Source of the DNA: Tridacna crocea
Taxonomy: Eukaryota > Mollusca > Bivalvia > Cardiida > Cardiidae
Length of the DNA stretch: 64,000 bases
Reading direction: 5' to 3'
NCBI GenBank assembly: GCA_943736015.1
Contig: OX031060.1
Coordinates: 23,265,231-23,329,230, forward strand
The notes below the pieces were generated by a model. The model made no database searches. It saw only the letters and a program-made list of their open reading frames with translations, and was not told the DNA's origin. Made by a program: the position numbers and the translations under genes. How positions within the stretch are numbered: position 1 is the stretch's first letter; every line of letters starts with the position of its first letter. Shown one piece after another: positions 35,020 to 47,519 of this stretch.

Positions 35020-35515
35020 ATTAGTATCATTGTCTCCTGCCAGATGGCATACTACAAAATACAAATCTGTCTAATTTGAGCATTCTCGGTACAGAACCGG
35101 ACTACTTTTCTACGTGACAACTGTTACTTTGAATTTCAAACTAAAATAAACATTTACTCAATAAGACACTACAGGTGCAACTCATTCAGCTATGGTCAGC
35201 TAGCATGTAACCTGTGCACAGGCCATATTATAAAAACAGCCCCTACAGGCTTGGATAATAGCTTCGGTGTAAGCCCTTCTTTTCCCTAGCATAATGGGAT
35301 CGATGATGTGTCAGGTTGAATCTTCAAAGAATTATGCCATGGGCAGACAATGCCAATAAAATTAAAATTTACCAAGACTTGTGTACAAAAATATATAGAT
35401 GCACTTGATTCACAATCCATGACAAAAAAAAATGCATGGTAGGATGCGTGCAAACTTTGCGATATACGTAATTAAAACTTCATGTATGGGCAAGTTTCAC
35501 AATTTGTCACGTATT
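35020..35515 (+). repeat. Dispersed repeat A
   Basis: It is shared in the same direction with 53350-53845: GTTACTTTGAATTTCAAACT, AATAGCTTCGGTGTAAGCC and GAATCTTCAAAGAAT. The first 150 bp are also found inverted at 62060-62205. Confidence 0.65.
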
Positions 35516-35657
35516 TATAGAGATCATATAGTAGTGCTTTATATGTGTAGTTGAAAATGTTTGCTGTGGCATTTTTGAACAACACCTTATTCATTCACAA
35601 TGAAAGCTCTAAGGACCTATCAGTCCTATCTTGCTGAGATTTCAAAATCAAAACCAT

Positions 35658-35888
35658 TTAACTTATTACCAAATGATACTATGCTAGGCTTGTCCAAATC
35701 GAAAGCATTTGCAGACAACAAACTAAGTGACGGAAATTTTGAAATTTGTTTTGCAAAGGGTAGAAAGCATTGTGGGAAAAAGAGAAAATGCTGGTTACCA
35801 GCATTTTCTCCTTTTCCCACAATGCTTTCTAAAGGCGCCTCAGACTCTCAGAGTTGTCAAAAGTAGGGATTGAGTGGTAATGGGTTAA
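35658..35888 (+). mobile_element. TTAA-foldback MITE, full length
   Basis: L end first, TTAA at both ends, strong hairpin (AAGCATTGTGGG..CCCACAATGCTT). Confidence 0.9.
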
Positions 35889-35921
35889 ACCATATTACTA
35901 TTGTAAAGTTTCATTGTTGAC

Positions 35922-36158
35922 CTGTATCCTTTACCACTTGATCCCAAGTTTTAACAACCTCAAAAGATAAAGCTAAAGTTGAAACTATTGTGGGAGAGAA
36001 TGCTAGAACCAACATTACATGTATCTCCATTTCTCACAATGTTTTCTATTCCATAAAAGACAGAAATTATCATTTGACTTACATTAAATTCATTTATCAG
36101 TGACAAAAATACTTCCATTTGGTACAGTCATAAATTCTATCATTTGGTAGAACGTTAA
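35922..36158 (-). mobile_element. TTAA-foldback MITE, old copy
   Basis: R end first, diverged; TTTCTCACAATGTTTTCTAT and ATCATTTGGTAGAACGTTAA are clear. Confidence 0.7.
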
Positions 36159-36357
36159 AGGGTCCATTCTTTGACTCACTAGCTCTAATCTTGCAATCCT
36201 TTGATCTAGAATAATTTATTTGTATTTTATGCAAATTGATACTTTTATAGGTGAGAAAGGGAAACACAATATCTGGGTAATACCCTGCTTTTGATCTGTG
36301 GGGTTCGGAAGTTGTTTTTTTGTATAGTATATCAACAAGCTGGGTGGTTAGTCATGA

Positions 36358-36590
36358 TCTCTTTCACTCTTATCAAAAGGATGAAATTTTAGAGTTGTCC
36401 AAATTCAAAACATTTGCAGACAACATATAAAGTGAAGCTTGAATAATGGCAGTTCTGTGTGAAAGTGTAGGAACTTTATGGGAAAAGGAGAAAATGCTGG
36501 AAACCAGCAATATCTCCTTTTCCAATAAGGTTTTCAAATTTAGGCTTTTTCCTCAAGTCAATAATGTTGTGGGTAAATAGTTTCATAAAA
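36358..36590 (+). mobile_element. TTAA-foldback MITE, degraded
   Basis: L interior GTTGTCCAAATTCAAAACAT and core GGAGAAAATGCTGGAAACCA; termini lost. Confidence 0.65.
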
Positions 36591-36646
36591 GGCAAGTCTT
36601 AAACTTAATGATGTGGAAAAAATCACACTGGAGGATAAAATTCAAG

Positions 36647-36779
36647 ACTAAGTGTCCAAATTGAAAGCATTTAATATTGCGTAAGGCAAATTCCTGGTGT
36701 CTGAAATTTTCCTTTAATATTTTCATAAGCCATCCTTCTCAGAATTTTTAGGAAATAAGTTTATTTGGTAAGAGATTAA
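36647..36779 (+). mobile_element. TTAA-foldback MITE, core deleted
   Basis: GTGTCCAAATTGAAAGCATT at the left; CATCCTTCTCAG and TTTGGTAAGAGATTAA at the right. Confidence 0.55.
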
Positions 36780-37200
36780 ATTCATTTCTATGCATGAAAA
36801 AGAATATTTGTGAAGAAAGAGATGAAAAATAGTTGAGAGCTTGGATGGGGGAAAAATAACCCTGATCATAAATTATGGGAAGGAGGAGGAGGAGTGGCCT
36901 ACATTGGCCAGACCCACTGTCCTATGCATATGTGATCTTGAATCTAAAATGTTTTCTCCGAGACATACTGACTACAAAATCTACAAGAAACTGAAATGAA
37001 TGTGTAATTTCCACTGACAGATAAACAAGAGCTTCGTAAAGAGCCGCGTAACGCCCAGAAGGGCTTGCCAGTGAAATGGTTTAAAATCTACAAATCCTGC
37101 GCACAGAAGATATCCAAATCTTAAAAGTCACATGCACAACAGTTATCAAAGAGATTCATTGTGGTAAGTTTGAACTAAATATTCCAATGAAAACTGTAGA
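36780..37200. other. Unique sequence before the Helitron-like element
   Basis: GGAGGAGGAGGAGTGGCC near 36884 is the only simple repeat; no exon seen. Confidence 0.35.
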
Positions 37201-38599
37201 CAAGAGGGCCATGATGGCCCTGAAATCGCTCACCGGAGTCTAATGACCAAACATGAATCATTTTCAATCTAGTTTCCCAGTGACCTGGTTTTTTTTTTTT
37301 ATCAGACATTACCCATTATCAAACACTTTTGAGATACCAATAAGACCAACATTCTGACTAAGTTTCATGAGTATTGGACTGAAAATAGTTTTTGACTCCA
37401 CATGACCCATTTTTAAACTCATTCAAGGTATCACCAAGACAAATATTATGAACAAGTTTCAAGAGTATTAGACCGAAAATGTGTCCTCCAGAGCATACAC
37501 AAGGTTTTTATAACATTTGACCTATTGATCTAGTTTTTGACCCAACATGACCCATTTTCAAACTCATCCAAGACATTATCAAGGCAGACATTCTGACCAA
37601 TTTTCAAGAGTGTTGGACTGGAAATGTGGTATCCAGAGCATATACAAGTCTTTTCTAAGATTAGACCTGGTAACCTAGTTTTTGACCCAACATGACCCAT
37701 TTTCAAACTCGTCCAAGTATCATCAAGACAAAAATTCTGACCAACTTACAAGAGTTTTGGACTGAAAATGTGGCCTCTAGAGCGTACAAAAGGTTTTTTT
37801 TTTGCGTACAAAAGGTTTTTCTAACATTTGACCTGGTGACTTAGTTTTTGACCTGAATGACCCATTTTCAAACTCATCCAAGATATCATCAAGACAAAGA
37901 TTCTGACTAACTTTCAAGAGGTTTGGACTGAAAATGTGGGCTCTAGAGCGTATACAAGGTTTTTGTAAGATTTGACCTAGTGACCTAGTTTTTGACCTGA
38001 CATGACCCATTTTCGAACCTGTGCGAGATATCATTGAGGCAAATATTCTGACCAATTTTCATGAGTACCAGACTGAAAATGTGGCCTCTGGAGTGTACAT
38101 AAGGTTTTTCTAACATTTGACCTAGTGACCTAGTTTTTGACCCGACATGACCCATTTTCAAACTTGTCCAAGATATCATGGAGGTAAACATTCTGACCAA
38201 CTTTCAAGAGTTTTAGACTGAAAAGGTGGCCTCTAGAGTGTACACATCGAGGGCTCAACGCAAAACTATTCTAACTATGTTTTGACAAATTTTTCAGGAG
38301 AGGGAAAAAACTGATTCATTTTTCTTGTAATGGCTTTTTTAAACCATTTTATCCACCAACATATCTGAAAGCATTTAGGAAACAACAAGTAGTTGAAAGT
38401 TTTAATAAAAGATAATGTATTTTGATTTTATGCAACATTTTTCAACTTAGAATAGTTTTGCGCTTGAAATCATGAAAATAGTATTGGATTTGTTTTGCAA
38501 GACTATTCTATCTTAAGTTGGAATAGTTTTGCAATACAAAATCAAACAAAACACCAAATTAGGTGATGGCAAAACTATTCCAACTTAAATTTTCAGTAG

Positions 38600-41500
38600 T
38601 TCTGGGCTTCTTTTCTGATGATTCATAGGTCTATACTTTGATGTTTGAGGTGATATGACAATACTGCATGTATGACCAGTCTGTCTTAACTGTAAAATTA
38701 TAAAACATACTATTTCCACAAATGGAACACATACATGCTTTGTTTGAAACTTTAGCAAATATAGATTTTCAAAGCACTCTTAATCACGACAGTTTCAAAA
38801 AAAAAATATCTATAAAAATATTTTGTCATATAGTAGTTTTCTTAAAATATTATGTAGTTGATATTTTCCACTCAGCCAGTCAGATTTTGGGAATTGTGAT
38901 CACCCCCCCCCCCCCCATGATTGTTACCAAACATGATAAACAGATGCCAAAAGGATGAAATTCGTTGTTTTATAGTTATAGTTGGTAAATCTTATGTGTA
39001 TAATTGTGAGCAGTAAAAGTTGTTCCACCTGTATTGTCAAATTGTCCCATAGTCATCCTGCTGGTATGACAGAAAATGAAATACCAGTTGGACTCTTTGA
39101 AAGACCATATTTGCGGATGGATATTAAATCATTATATTTCCCACTAATGATAGGTGGTTGATCATCAGAGAGCTGTTTTAAATTGCTTTTTTGGACTCAC
39201 AACAGACTGAATCATTCTAAGACACTACACCAAGTGAATGTTTTAGGTGGGGCTATACTGTAAAACAATATTACCAGATATTCAAATCTTTATGATTTAT
39301 ACAGAGTGTTCTGAGCTCTTCCTAGAAAAGCTTTTGCTTTTCTGTATCAACATTGTAAGAATTTAACATGATGGCTTTTTATTATTCCTTTCTTTTAAAG
39401 ATTTCAGAAATCTGAAACATCTATCATAACAAGATGGTTATGGTCTCATGTGTAACATAGCATAAACTGCTCAAACTGAGCTATTATGATCACCCAAAGT
39501 TAGTTGCTTGTCATCATTTTCAAAGAACAGGGATCAAATTCCATTATCTCCCCTCTATTTGGGAGCAATAGGTTTCTGGAAGGTCTGGGCAGTGCCACCT
39601 GAATGTGATCAATATTACCAAAAATTACAAGCTAACTCAAGAAATCACCCAAAAGCAGAGGCATAAACAGCACCACTTATAGTATAAAGATTGTTCAAAT
39701 GATCAAAATCAAAATTAAATTCACCTATTATTTTAAAGTGAGGGAGGCAATAAATTGTAGATACACAAAGAGAAATGTAAAGATGCCCTTGTCTTGAACC
39801 AGAAAGCCTAGATGTACAATGTTTTGTACATGGCAAATTTTAATGCTTGTGGTAAACTACACAGTTCAAAGTGAGTCTTTAGAGGTAGACATGGTACTGC
39901 CCTATGGTCAAATGTTTTAGAAAGAGTCTATGAATTATCTTTTCTGAAACCATAAAAAACTGTTGAGCTGATATTTGAGTTAATAATTTTTATTAGCAGT
40001 ATTGTCAAATAGTATTATTTGAGTGTTGTCCAAAGTCTGTGCATGGGGAGAGCTACACATTTTGAATTAGTGTTCCTTTTGAGGAAAGTTACTCTAACAC
40101 TTTGCTGAAACCAAGAAGCCTAGTTAGTTCATATAAGTCCTGTAATATCATCTTACTATCCTCAAATTATATTATCCAAAATAATTCCAAGGATGACCTG
40201 GTCCTGGATTCAGTTGTTTAAGATAGAGTTCAGTATTCAAAAACTTAGGTACCTTGTCCCTAACCACCAGACCTACAGCTTTGATACATGTATGTAGCAG
40301 TATGTAGCATGTCTTTGGTGGCCCTCTACCAAACATTGTCATAATGTAGAACCCTTGATGCAGAATGCAGTAGAAAACAATCATCTACTTTTCCAATTAC
40401 AGTTTTCTATCCTTTCACAGACATTATCCCATCAAGAGAACCACATTTAATAAGTCATCTGTAAATGCTCTCAGTCAGAGGTATGTTGTATGGTAATTCA
40501 AAAACAGTCCTAACATAAGAGTCCTGTCTTCTAGATTTGTTGTAGCCTGTTTCTTGTCATGGAATCATAAAGTCCATACTTAAAGTGTAATATGTGTATG
40601 ACTTGTATCATTGTCAAATGTCAGATGATCAAAATTGCTCAAGTTGTGTCCGATTAGGTCAAATACGAGCACCTTCCAGTCCCAGCCTTTTGGTGATCAC
40701 ATGTTTAATTATTCATAATGGGTCCACCTTCAGCAGTTGACTATATTCAAGTCAAGCTTTTGAAACCTATACATACCATCATCATGAAACAATAGATTTG
40801 AATGCTGCCCATGAAAATGTTGCAATTTTCAAATTAGCTCCTATAAACTCAGCTAATTGATGCATTACCATCCAGGTTTTCTTGTTTAGGTCTACTTAAC
40901 TGAATTTTGCTTTATCAATATCTAAAAAGAATGCCAGTGCTAATTTAGCCGAAAACTGTGCTAGTCAGTGTGCCAAGTTTCTTTTAAACAAATTTACATC
41001 ATTTTAGATACAAGCATCACCTCAAGTAATTTTTTGGTTATCCAATTTTTTTTTAACATAATCTGAAGGAAAGAACTGAAAAGTACCTAACCTTATTGAA
41101 TACTTTAACATTTTTTGTAAAATTATATTTTGTAATAAAAGAGAATACAGGAAGCTTAAACAATGTTAAGTTTTGTTCCTCATAGACCTTTTGAGTTGTC
41201 CCGCACTATTAGAGATTCAAATTCAGCTACAAAGGTCATGTATATATTATTTGAAATATATGTGATTGGCATCAAATTTAAGCAATTAAGGATAAAAAAT
41301 AATTTTGGCTATAACATTCTTACGAGTTGATGTATATTTGTAAAATATACTAGAAAGTGGATATTAGTATTTATTTGATGATTTTCTTCAGAAAATTTTT
41401 GTGTGTTAATATTCATATAATTATAAGCCAATTGTGTCAATCTATAGTGACCATCAAATCAAATGTTTCAAAGATTTTAAATAAACATTTCAGGTGGGAA

Positions 41501-42290
41501 TAAATTTATACAGGGATTTCAGTTGCATTGGTCTAATGGATTCAACTAATTAAATTTATAAAACATCATTAAAAATACCAGCTGCAGAGCAGAATCAATG
41601 ACTGCTCACATAGTTAATTATGAAATTACAGCATGGTGTGAAAATGCAAAGACTAAGAATAGTCTGCGCATGCAGAAAGTTTGATCTGAGACATCTGAGC
41701 TCACAAACTGGTTCCTTTCTAACCAGACAAGAGTGTGGCCCACTTACCGGTATATTCATCTTGTCATTGCTTTTGCCACATTTTGACAACGAAAGATTTA
41801 GTAGTTTTCCAAACTTTTAAGTGATGTTCAAGGGCCATATTAATAAATGTAGCTTCAAATAAACACAATAATGAAGGGGAGCATAGAGGTGACTGCAATG
41901 ATCTTTGAAACAAGATGTATCAGGATTATGGAAAACAATACCAAACAGCAAAGATACTTGTTCAAGGCCCGAGTTTATGTTGAAATAACTGGTGTAACAT
42001 TTAACATTGATTGTATGGTGAATTGATTAGCAAGATGAATAAAAAGGAGTCAAACACATCTAGTAGAGGATCTTTACCTAATGTCGATCATAAAATTAAT
42101 CTTATAGTAATGCAAAATGGCCACTTAAGTTTAAGTCAAAGCAAAGAGTATCAAAGTGTACAACTTTTCTCCATTATTTGTTAAATCTTTCTCACCAAAG
42201 GCTTAGATAAAGGTCAGGTAGAATAGCTACACAGTTTAAGGAAAGTATTATGAAATCAGAAGCAAGATTTCAGATGTAATCAAAACCTAA
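38600..42290. other. Interior of the 4.3-kb element: AT-rich, no recognisable gene
   Basis: I found only short frames, a C-run near 38904-38916, and a degraded MITE L half at 40370-40497. Nothing resembles a transposase or host exon. Confidence 0.5.
40370..40497 (-). mobile_element. TTAA-foldback MITE, degraded L half
   Basis: CAGTTTTCTATCCTTTCACA to GTATGTTGTATGGTAATTC, inside the 4.3-kb element. Confidence 0.4.
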
Positions 42291-43299
42291 AAATGAAGAT
42301 AGAATAGTTTTGCACTTTGAATTTGAACGTTTCATGCTGGATTTTAGAGCAAAACTATGCTAACTTGAGTTAGAATAGTTTTGCATGAAGAATATCCCAA
42401 TTTGGAGATGGAATATCTTTTAAAAAATTAAATATCTCCAAAACTACTTGGAGTATCACTGCCATATTTTAACATAACGTGTATAGTACCATTTTAATCC
42501 AATAAATGCAAAAAAACAATTTTTGACAAAAAGTGAGTTAGAATAGTTTTGCGTTGAGCCCTCGACATGGTGTTTCTAAGATTTGACCTAGTAACCTAGT
42601 TTTTGACCCAACATGACCCATTTTCAAACTCGTCTGAGATATCATCAAGGCAATCATTATGACCAACTTTCATGAGTTGGACTGAAAATGTGGCCTCTAG
42701 AGCGTATAAAGGTTTTTCTAAGATTTGACGTAGTGACCTAGTTTTTGACCCGACATGACCCATTTTCAAACTTGTCTGAGATATCATCGAAGCAAACATT
42801 CTAACCAACTTTTATGAGTAATGGACTGAAATTGTGGCCTTAGAGCATACATAAGGTTTTTCTAGGATTTGACCTTGTGACCTAGTGTTTGACCCAACAT
42901 GACCCAATTTCGAAATTCTCTGAGATTTCATCGAGGCAAACATTCTGACCAAGTTTCATGAGTATCAGACTGAAAATGTGGCCTCTAGAGCGTATACAAA
43001 GTAAAAGTTGACGACAGACGACACAAACCGGACACAGCACTATCACAATAGCTCACTCTGAGCACTTTGTGCTCAGATAAGCTAAAAAAAAAATGCATAC
43101 ATAAGAAATTGCAAACTGACCAATGGAGCCTTAACACTTAGATACAAACCTTTGGCCGTATTAAAGTCGATTTCACTTATTAATGGCACTGAAATCATTT
43201 ATAATGGATTGGTCAGAGAAACAGAGCTTACCAGTTAATGAACATACAGATATAGATCTCAAATGATAAAATGCAATATACTAGTTCCATTTTTTCAGA

Positions 43300-43522
43300 C
43301 TCCTAATCCCTCTATGATACCATCATGATACCAAGGAAGAAGGCTTATAAAAACATTGTAGGAAAAGGAGAAAATGCTGGTTGCCAGCATTTTCTCCTTT
43401 TCCCGCAAAGTTTTCTACCCAATCAAAGCCAAATTGCACCATTTGAGCCACTTTCAAATTGTCGTCTGCAAATGCTTTCAATTTGGATAGGTCTAAAATT
43501 TTGCTGTGTGGTAACCGGTTAA
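43300..43522 (-). mobile_element. TTAA-foldback MITE, R tip eroded
   Basis: Hairpin and L end with TTAA intact. The L interior is of the CACCATTTGAGCCACTTTCA type. Confidence 0.85.
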
Positions 43523-43861
43523 GGCTTTTTGCCCTAAATATGAAACAAACATATCTTTCCGTATATTTTGATCTCCATTCTAAGAAAAAGCAACAACACA
43601 TGTCCCAAATTTTTTAAAAATTTAAATCACAATGAGGAGTCTGCTGGGAGAAGAGTCAGACTTATATGCGACAAGGGAGTGGTGAAGTATTGAATTTTAT
43701 TAAGCATAGCAGTGCTACGTATATAAGGTCTGAAAGTCTACTGGATCCTGTTGCAAGCATCAGGATGAACAGATCTGGAGGTAATTTAGTCATATCTTTT
43801 ACTATTTCTTCCTTATTTGGGGGGGTACAGATAACTGGAGAATTTGGGCATAAAAAGTTGG

Positions 43862-44315
43862 TTAACTCTTTTACCACACAATTTAGTGGGCTTTTAACTC
43901 ATTACCAAATGACAATATTTTAAGCTTGTCCAATTCAAAAAAATTTGCAGATGACAAAATAAAAGTGACTCAAAATTTGTGAAGGGTAGAAAACATTGTG
44001 GGAAAAGGAGAAAATGCTGGTTACCAGCATTTTCTCCTTTTCTCACAATGTTTTCTAAAGGCTTCTTTCTCAGGGTCGTCAAAAGAAGGAATTAAGTGGG
44101 AATGAGTTAACGACCCTGAAAGAGAAAGCTTTTGCAAATATTATGCGAAAAGAAGATAATGCTTGACGAAGTTATAAGCATTTTCTTCTTTTCCCATTAA
44201 AGTTATCTACCCTTTTTTAAAACTAATTTCATTTTTTGAATCACAATTGATTTGTTGTCTGCAATTGCTTTAAAATTGTACCATTCTAAAATTTTGTTGT
44301 TTGGTAAAGAGCTAT
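43862..44315 (-). mobile_element. TTAA-foldback MITE, host split by a nested copy
   Basis: R tip 43862-43897, remainder 44107-44315. Rejoined: GGGCTTTTAACGACCCTGAA, as expected for an R end. Confidence 0.86.
43894..44110 (+). mobile_element. TTAA-foldback MITE, nested insertion
   Basis: L end first, TTAA at both ends, opposite to its host; about 14 bp missing from the L interior. Confidence 0.9.
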
Positions 44316-44346
44316 GAAAAAATTACCTATGCATCTTTGTTCTGCA

Positions 44347-44559
44347 TCAACTCTGTATCAAAATCGTAAACTTGTCCAACTTTAGAGTATGTGCAGACGA
44401 CATTATAAATGTGAGTCAAAAATTGAAAATTGTCTTGGGTGGGATAGAAAACATTGCGAGAAAATGCTGGTTACCAGCACTTTCTTCATTTCCACCATTG
44501 CTGTCAAAGGCCTTTTTCTTCAGCATCGTTAAAACTTGGGACTGAGTGGGAAAATTTAA
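44347..44559 (+). mobile_element. TTAA-foldback MITE, shortened first arm
   Basis: The first arm reads ACATTGCGAGAAAATGCTGG, lacking GGGAAAAG. Right TTAA present. Confidence 0.75.
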
Positions 44560-44569
44560 AACCTATAAT

Positions 44570-44715
44570 CTGACAACCAGCAATTTCTCCCTTTACCACA
44601 ATGTTTTCTACCGTTCACAAAACAAATTTCAAATGTTTAGTCACATTTATTTTGTTGTCGGCAAAGGCTTTCAATTTGGAGGAGTCTAAAATTTTGTAGT
44701 TTGGTAAAGAGTTAA
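44570..44715 (-). mobile_element. TTAA-foldback MITE, L half
   Basis: AACCAGCAATTTCTCCCTTT to GTAGTTTGGTAAAGAGTTAA; the R half is missing. Confidence 0.75.
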
Positions 44716-44788
44716 CCAATTTATTCTAGTGATTGCAATAATGAGTGTAAAGTATGTGATTATGAGCCATGCTCTGGTATAAGGTGGC

Positions 44789-45017
44789 TTAACCCATTAC
44801 CACACAATCCCTACTTTTGACGCCCCTGAGAAAGAAGCCTTTTGAAAACACTGTTGGAAAAGGAGAAAATGCTGGTAACCAGCATTTTCTCCTTTTCCAA
44901 CAGTGTTTTCTACCCTTCCCAGAAAAAAATTCTATTTTTCAGTCACCTTTATTTTGTCGTCTGCAATTGCTTTCAATTTGGACCAGTCCAAAATTTTCTC
45001 ATGTGGTAATGAGTTAA
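44789..45017 (-). mobile_element. TTAA-foldback MITE, full length, little diverged
   Basis: R end first, CGCCCC/CTCATG subgroup. The paired change CTGTTGGAAAAGG / CCTTTTCCAACAG keeps the hairpin perfect. Confidence 0.92.
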
Positions 45018-45075
45018 TGCATTTCCTATTAGGTAAGTCATCACATGATCGTAGATCCATCACATCAATTTGGAC

Positions 45076-45285
45076 TTAAGTCTTTAGCAAACGACAAAAT
45101 TTTAGACTGGTCAAAGGTGAAAGCATTTGCAGACAACAAATTAAAGCAACTTAAAAATTGAAATTTGTTATGGGGAGCATGGAAAACATTGTGGAAAAAG
45201 GAGAAAATGCTGGTTACCAGCATTTTCTCCTTTTTCCACAAGGTTTTCAAAAGGCTTAATGCGGGATTGTTCGGTAAAGAATTAA
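45076..45285 (+). mobile_element. TTAA-foldback MITE, short R end
   Basis: L end first, TTAA at both ends. The R interior lacks TCTCAGGGTCGTTAAAAG-like sequence. Confidence 0.87.
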
Positions 45286-45581
45286 CAACAGACAAAATCA
45301 CAAGGTAGACTGAAACTTGGACATACAGAAAATTGCATGACCAATGGAGATTTTTTGCCCAGGTCAGGGTCGATACTTTTTGTAGATGCATAAAGCCCCC
45401 TTTTCACAAAGCATGTGCAATACTAGTTTATGCACAGGCTTGTCTTTTTTTGCAGTTTGCTTTTTTGCTTTAATTTGGATAAGTTACCGATTCTCTATAA
45501 GTTTTTATATATTTTAACTTTTTCTATGTAGCTGAATGCGATGGTTTTTGACAAATGAACAGAATGGAAATTTATGATTGT

Positions 45582-45810
45582 TTAACTCATTACCAAACGA
45601 CAAAATTTTAGACTGGTCCAAATTGAAAGCATTTGCAGATGACAAAATAAATGTGGGTCAAAAATTGAGATTTGATTTGGAAAAGGTAGAAAATATTGTG
45701 GGAAAAGGAGAAAATGCTGGTTATCAGCATTTTCTCCTTTTCCCACAGTATTTTCAAAAGTTTTCTTTCTCAGGGTCATCTAAAGCAGGTATTGTGTGGA
45801 AATGGGTTAC
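45582..45810 (+). mobile_element. TTAA-foldback MITE, full length
   Basis: L end first. Right TTAA decayed to TTAC. A Helitron-like element starts at this point. Confidence 0.88.
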
Positions 45811-46901
45811 AGAGAAGGGCCATTATGGTTCTAAAGTTGCTCACTCCAGTCTTTTGACTAAACATGACCTATTTTTAAATCTCTTTCAAGATATTATAAT
45901 AAACATTCTACCATTAGATTTTTATGAATATTTTGATGAAAACTGTGGCATCTGAAGCTACACAAGGTTTGACTCAGTGACCAAGACCATAGGTGTAACC
46001 AGGAGAAAGTTAATTATGCACATGCTGAAGTTGGCCATTTTTGAGGCAGGTGACAAGAGCAATTCGGAATCAGTCGAATGGAATCAGAGCCGTAAAAATC
46101 AAGATATTTCTGATCTTGGCTTTTTTAGAAAACATCCAAACTGAAAAATACGCGAAAAGAGGCAACTACAATCTATTCTCGATTTCTTTACATTACGCAT
46201 GTACGTGGTGTGCGTAACAGAAGTCGCCTATGTAGACACCCAAGTTATTGATCCGACATGATCCATTTGCAAACTGGTCCAAGAAATCAAGACAAACATT
46301 CTGAATATTCATGGATATTGCACTAAAAATGTGGCTTCTAGAAAGTAGGTTTTTCTACGATTTGATCTAGTGACCTTATTTTTGACCTGACATGACCCAC
46401 TTTTGAACTTGTCCAAGATATTGTCAATACAAACATTCTGACCAACTTTCAAGACAGGAAATTTTGTTTCTAATTTTTCATTTATAAGGGGTAATCAAGG
46501 AGGAGTTTAAGAGAAGAAGAGTTTGAAAGAATTTCTTCAAGTCCAAATAGTGCACACAGCCATGTTTTTCGACAGATTAAAATTTTGTGAACAATTTTTG
46601 AAAAGGGTTACCAAGGAACATTGTCTGTGAAATTATTTCAAAATCTGGGGCATCGGAGAAAATTTTTAAAGAATTTCATAGAAAATCTGTTTGGTTGCCA
46701 TCCCAACCTGAGTTATTAATGGAATCAAATTCTGAGATAAAATTTTAAAGAGGACCTCCCAAGGAACATTCCAGCCAAGTTTGCTCCAAATTGGCCCTAT
46801 GGTTTAGGAGATGTTTAAAGAATTGTTGACACCACATAATGCTAACACAACGTGATGATCCTAAGAGCTACCCTTGAGCATGTTGTGCTCAGGTGAGCTA
46901 A
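45810..46901 (+). mobile_element. Helitron-like element, hybrid core
   Basis: The head GGGCCATTATGG..GTTGCTCACTCC at 45818 is followed by tandem units to about 46450 and then by the alternative 3' part seen at 1-362 (TTAAAGAGGACCTCCCAAGG). It ends GAGCATGTTGTGCTCAGG then TGAGCTAA. About 46003-46235 is an unrelated stretch with no match elsewhere in the window. Confidence 0.5.
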
Positions 46902-47190
46902 AAGGGGTACAAATGTGTCAAATATATTTTGAGAGTTACCTGCCCATTGTATGTTTTCCCCTTTTCTTAGTTAACAACTATAGGTAGTGTGGGTTTGAGG
47001 TACACTTTAGTTGTGACACAGATATTATAAAATGTAAAGGTTTATGCATTATTATGCCACGGTTATGATAAATTAACTTTTTGTTCAAAAGCAGCCAAGC
47101 TAAAATGCAGCTGCATGTACATGTATTTGGAAATACTGTTCTGTCCATTGGAAGGTAAAAGGCATTTAAGTTTACAGGAAAGCTCATGTA
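46902..47190. other. Unique AT-rich sequence
   Basis: Nothing supported between the Helitron-like end and the TA-flanked MITE. Confidence 0.35.
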
Positions 47191-47470
47191 CCGTATTTCT
47201 TCTAATAAAAAAGCCATCCAAAATAGTAGCTCCCTCCCAGAAAAACTCTTGAATCATGATAATGTAACAAACATTAGTTGATTAAAATGACAATAGTTAA
47301 GGAATTTGACAAATATTTTCTCTAATTTGATATTACCTCTTAATAATAACTAAAACACAAAGAAATACAAATTGGACAGACTTTTCGCTTTGCAAATTGG
47401 GTACAAAATAAAGGCCTGTCCATGTTATAAATGCATAGCTCCCGGGAGCCTTTATTAGGAGATTATATGG
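47191..47470. mobile_element. TA-flanked MITE
   Basis: The ends CCGTATTTCTTCTAATAAA and, inverted, CCATATAATCTCCTAATAAA are flanked by TA on both sides, as in Tc1/mariner-type MITEs. Further inverted matches occur at GCTCCCTCCC / CTCCCGGGAGC. Confidence 0.5.
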
Positions 47471-47519
47471 TATATAAAAAGACATCAATTCTGATTCCGC
47501 AATCCAAATCCGTCCTTCA

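Larger units (their letters stand above)
38247..42565. mobile_element. 4.3-kb DNA transposon with 30-bp perfect TIRs and subterminal repeats, no transposase seen
   Basis: Left and right ends share a perfect 30-base inverted repeat beginning TCGAGGGCTCAACGCAAAAC. It interrupts a Helitron-like tandem unit; CA flanks both sides, so the target duplication is 2-3 bp or unclear. The motif AGAATAGTTTTGC and close variants recur about nine times in both directions within about 340 bp of the left end and 280 bp of the right end. The interior is AT-rich with no frame above about 80 codons that looks like protein. It could be a large non-autonomous or decayed element of a superfamily with subterminal binding sites, such as CACTA-like; assignment is open. 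Confidence 0.75.
37201..43085 (+). mobile_element. Helitron-like tandem-cored element, split by the 4.3-kb transposon
   Basis: It starts CAAGAGGGCCATGATGGCCC, carries about 145-bp units to 38246, resumes at 42566 and ends GAGCACTTTGTGCTC..GATAAGCTAA at 43085. The end stem GAGCAC/GTGCTC is perfect. The two halves together match the copy at 3863-5733. Confidence 0.6.

Noticed and set aside
43670-43835. Minus-strand ORF with KEEIVKDMTKLPPDLFILML
   Set aside because: A possible acceptor (TTCTCCAG) exists, but a frame of about 57 codons is not rare by chance and nothing supports it further.
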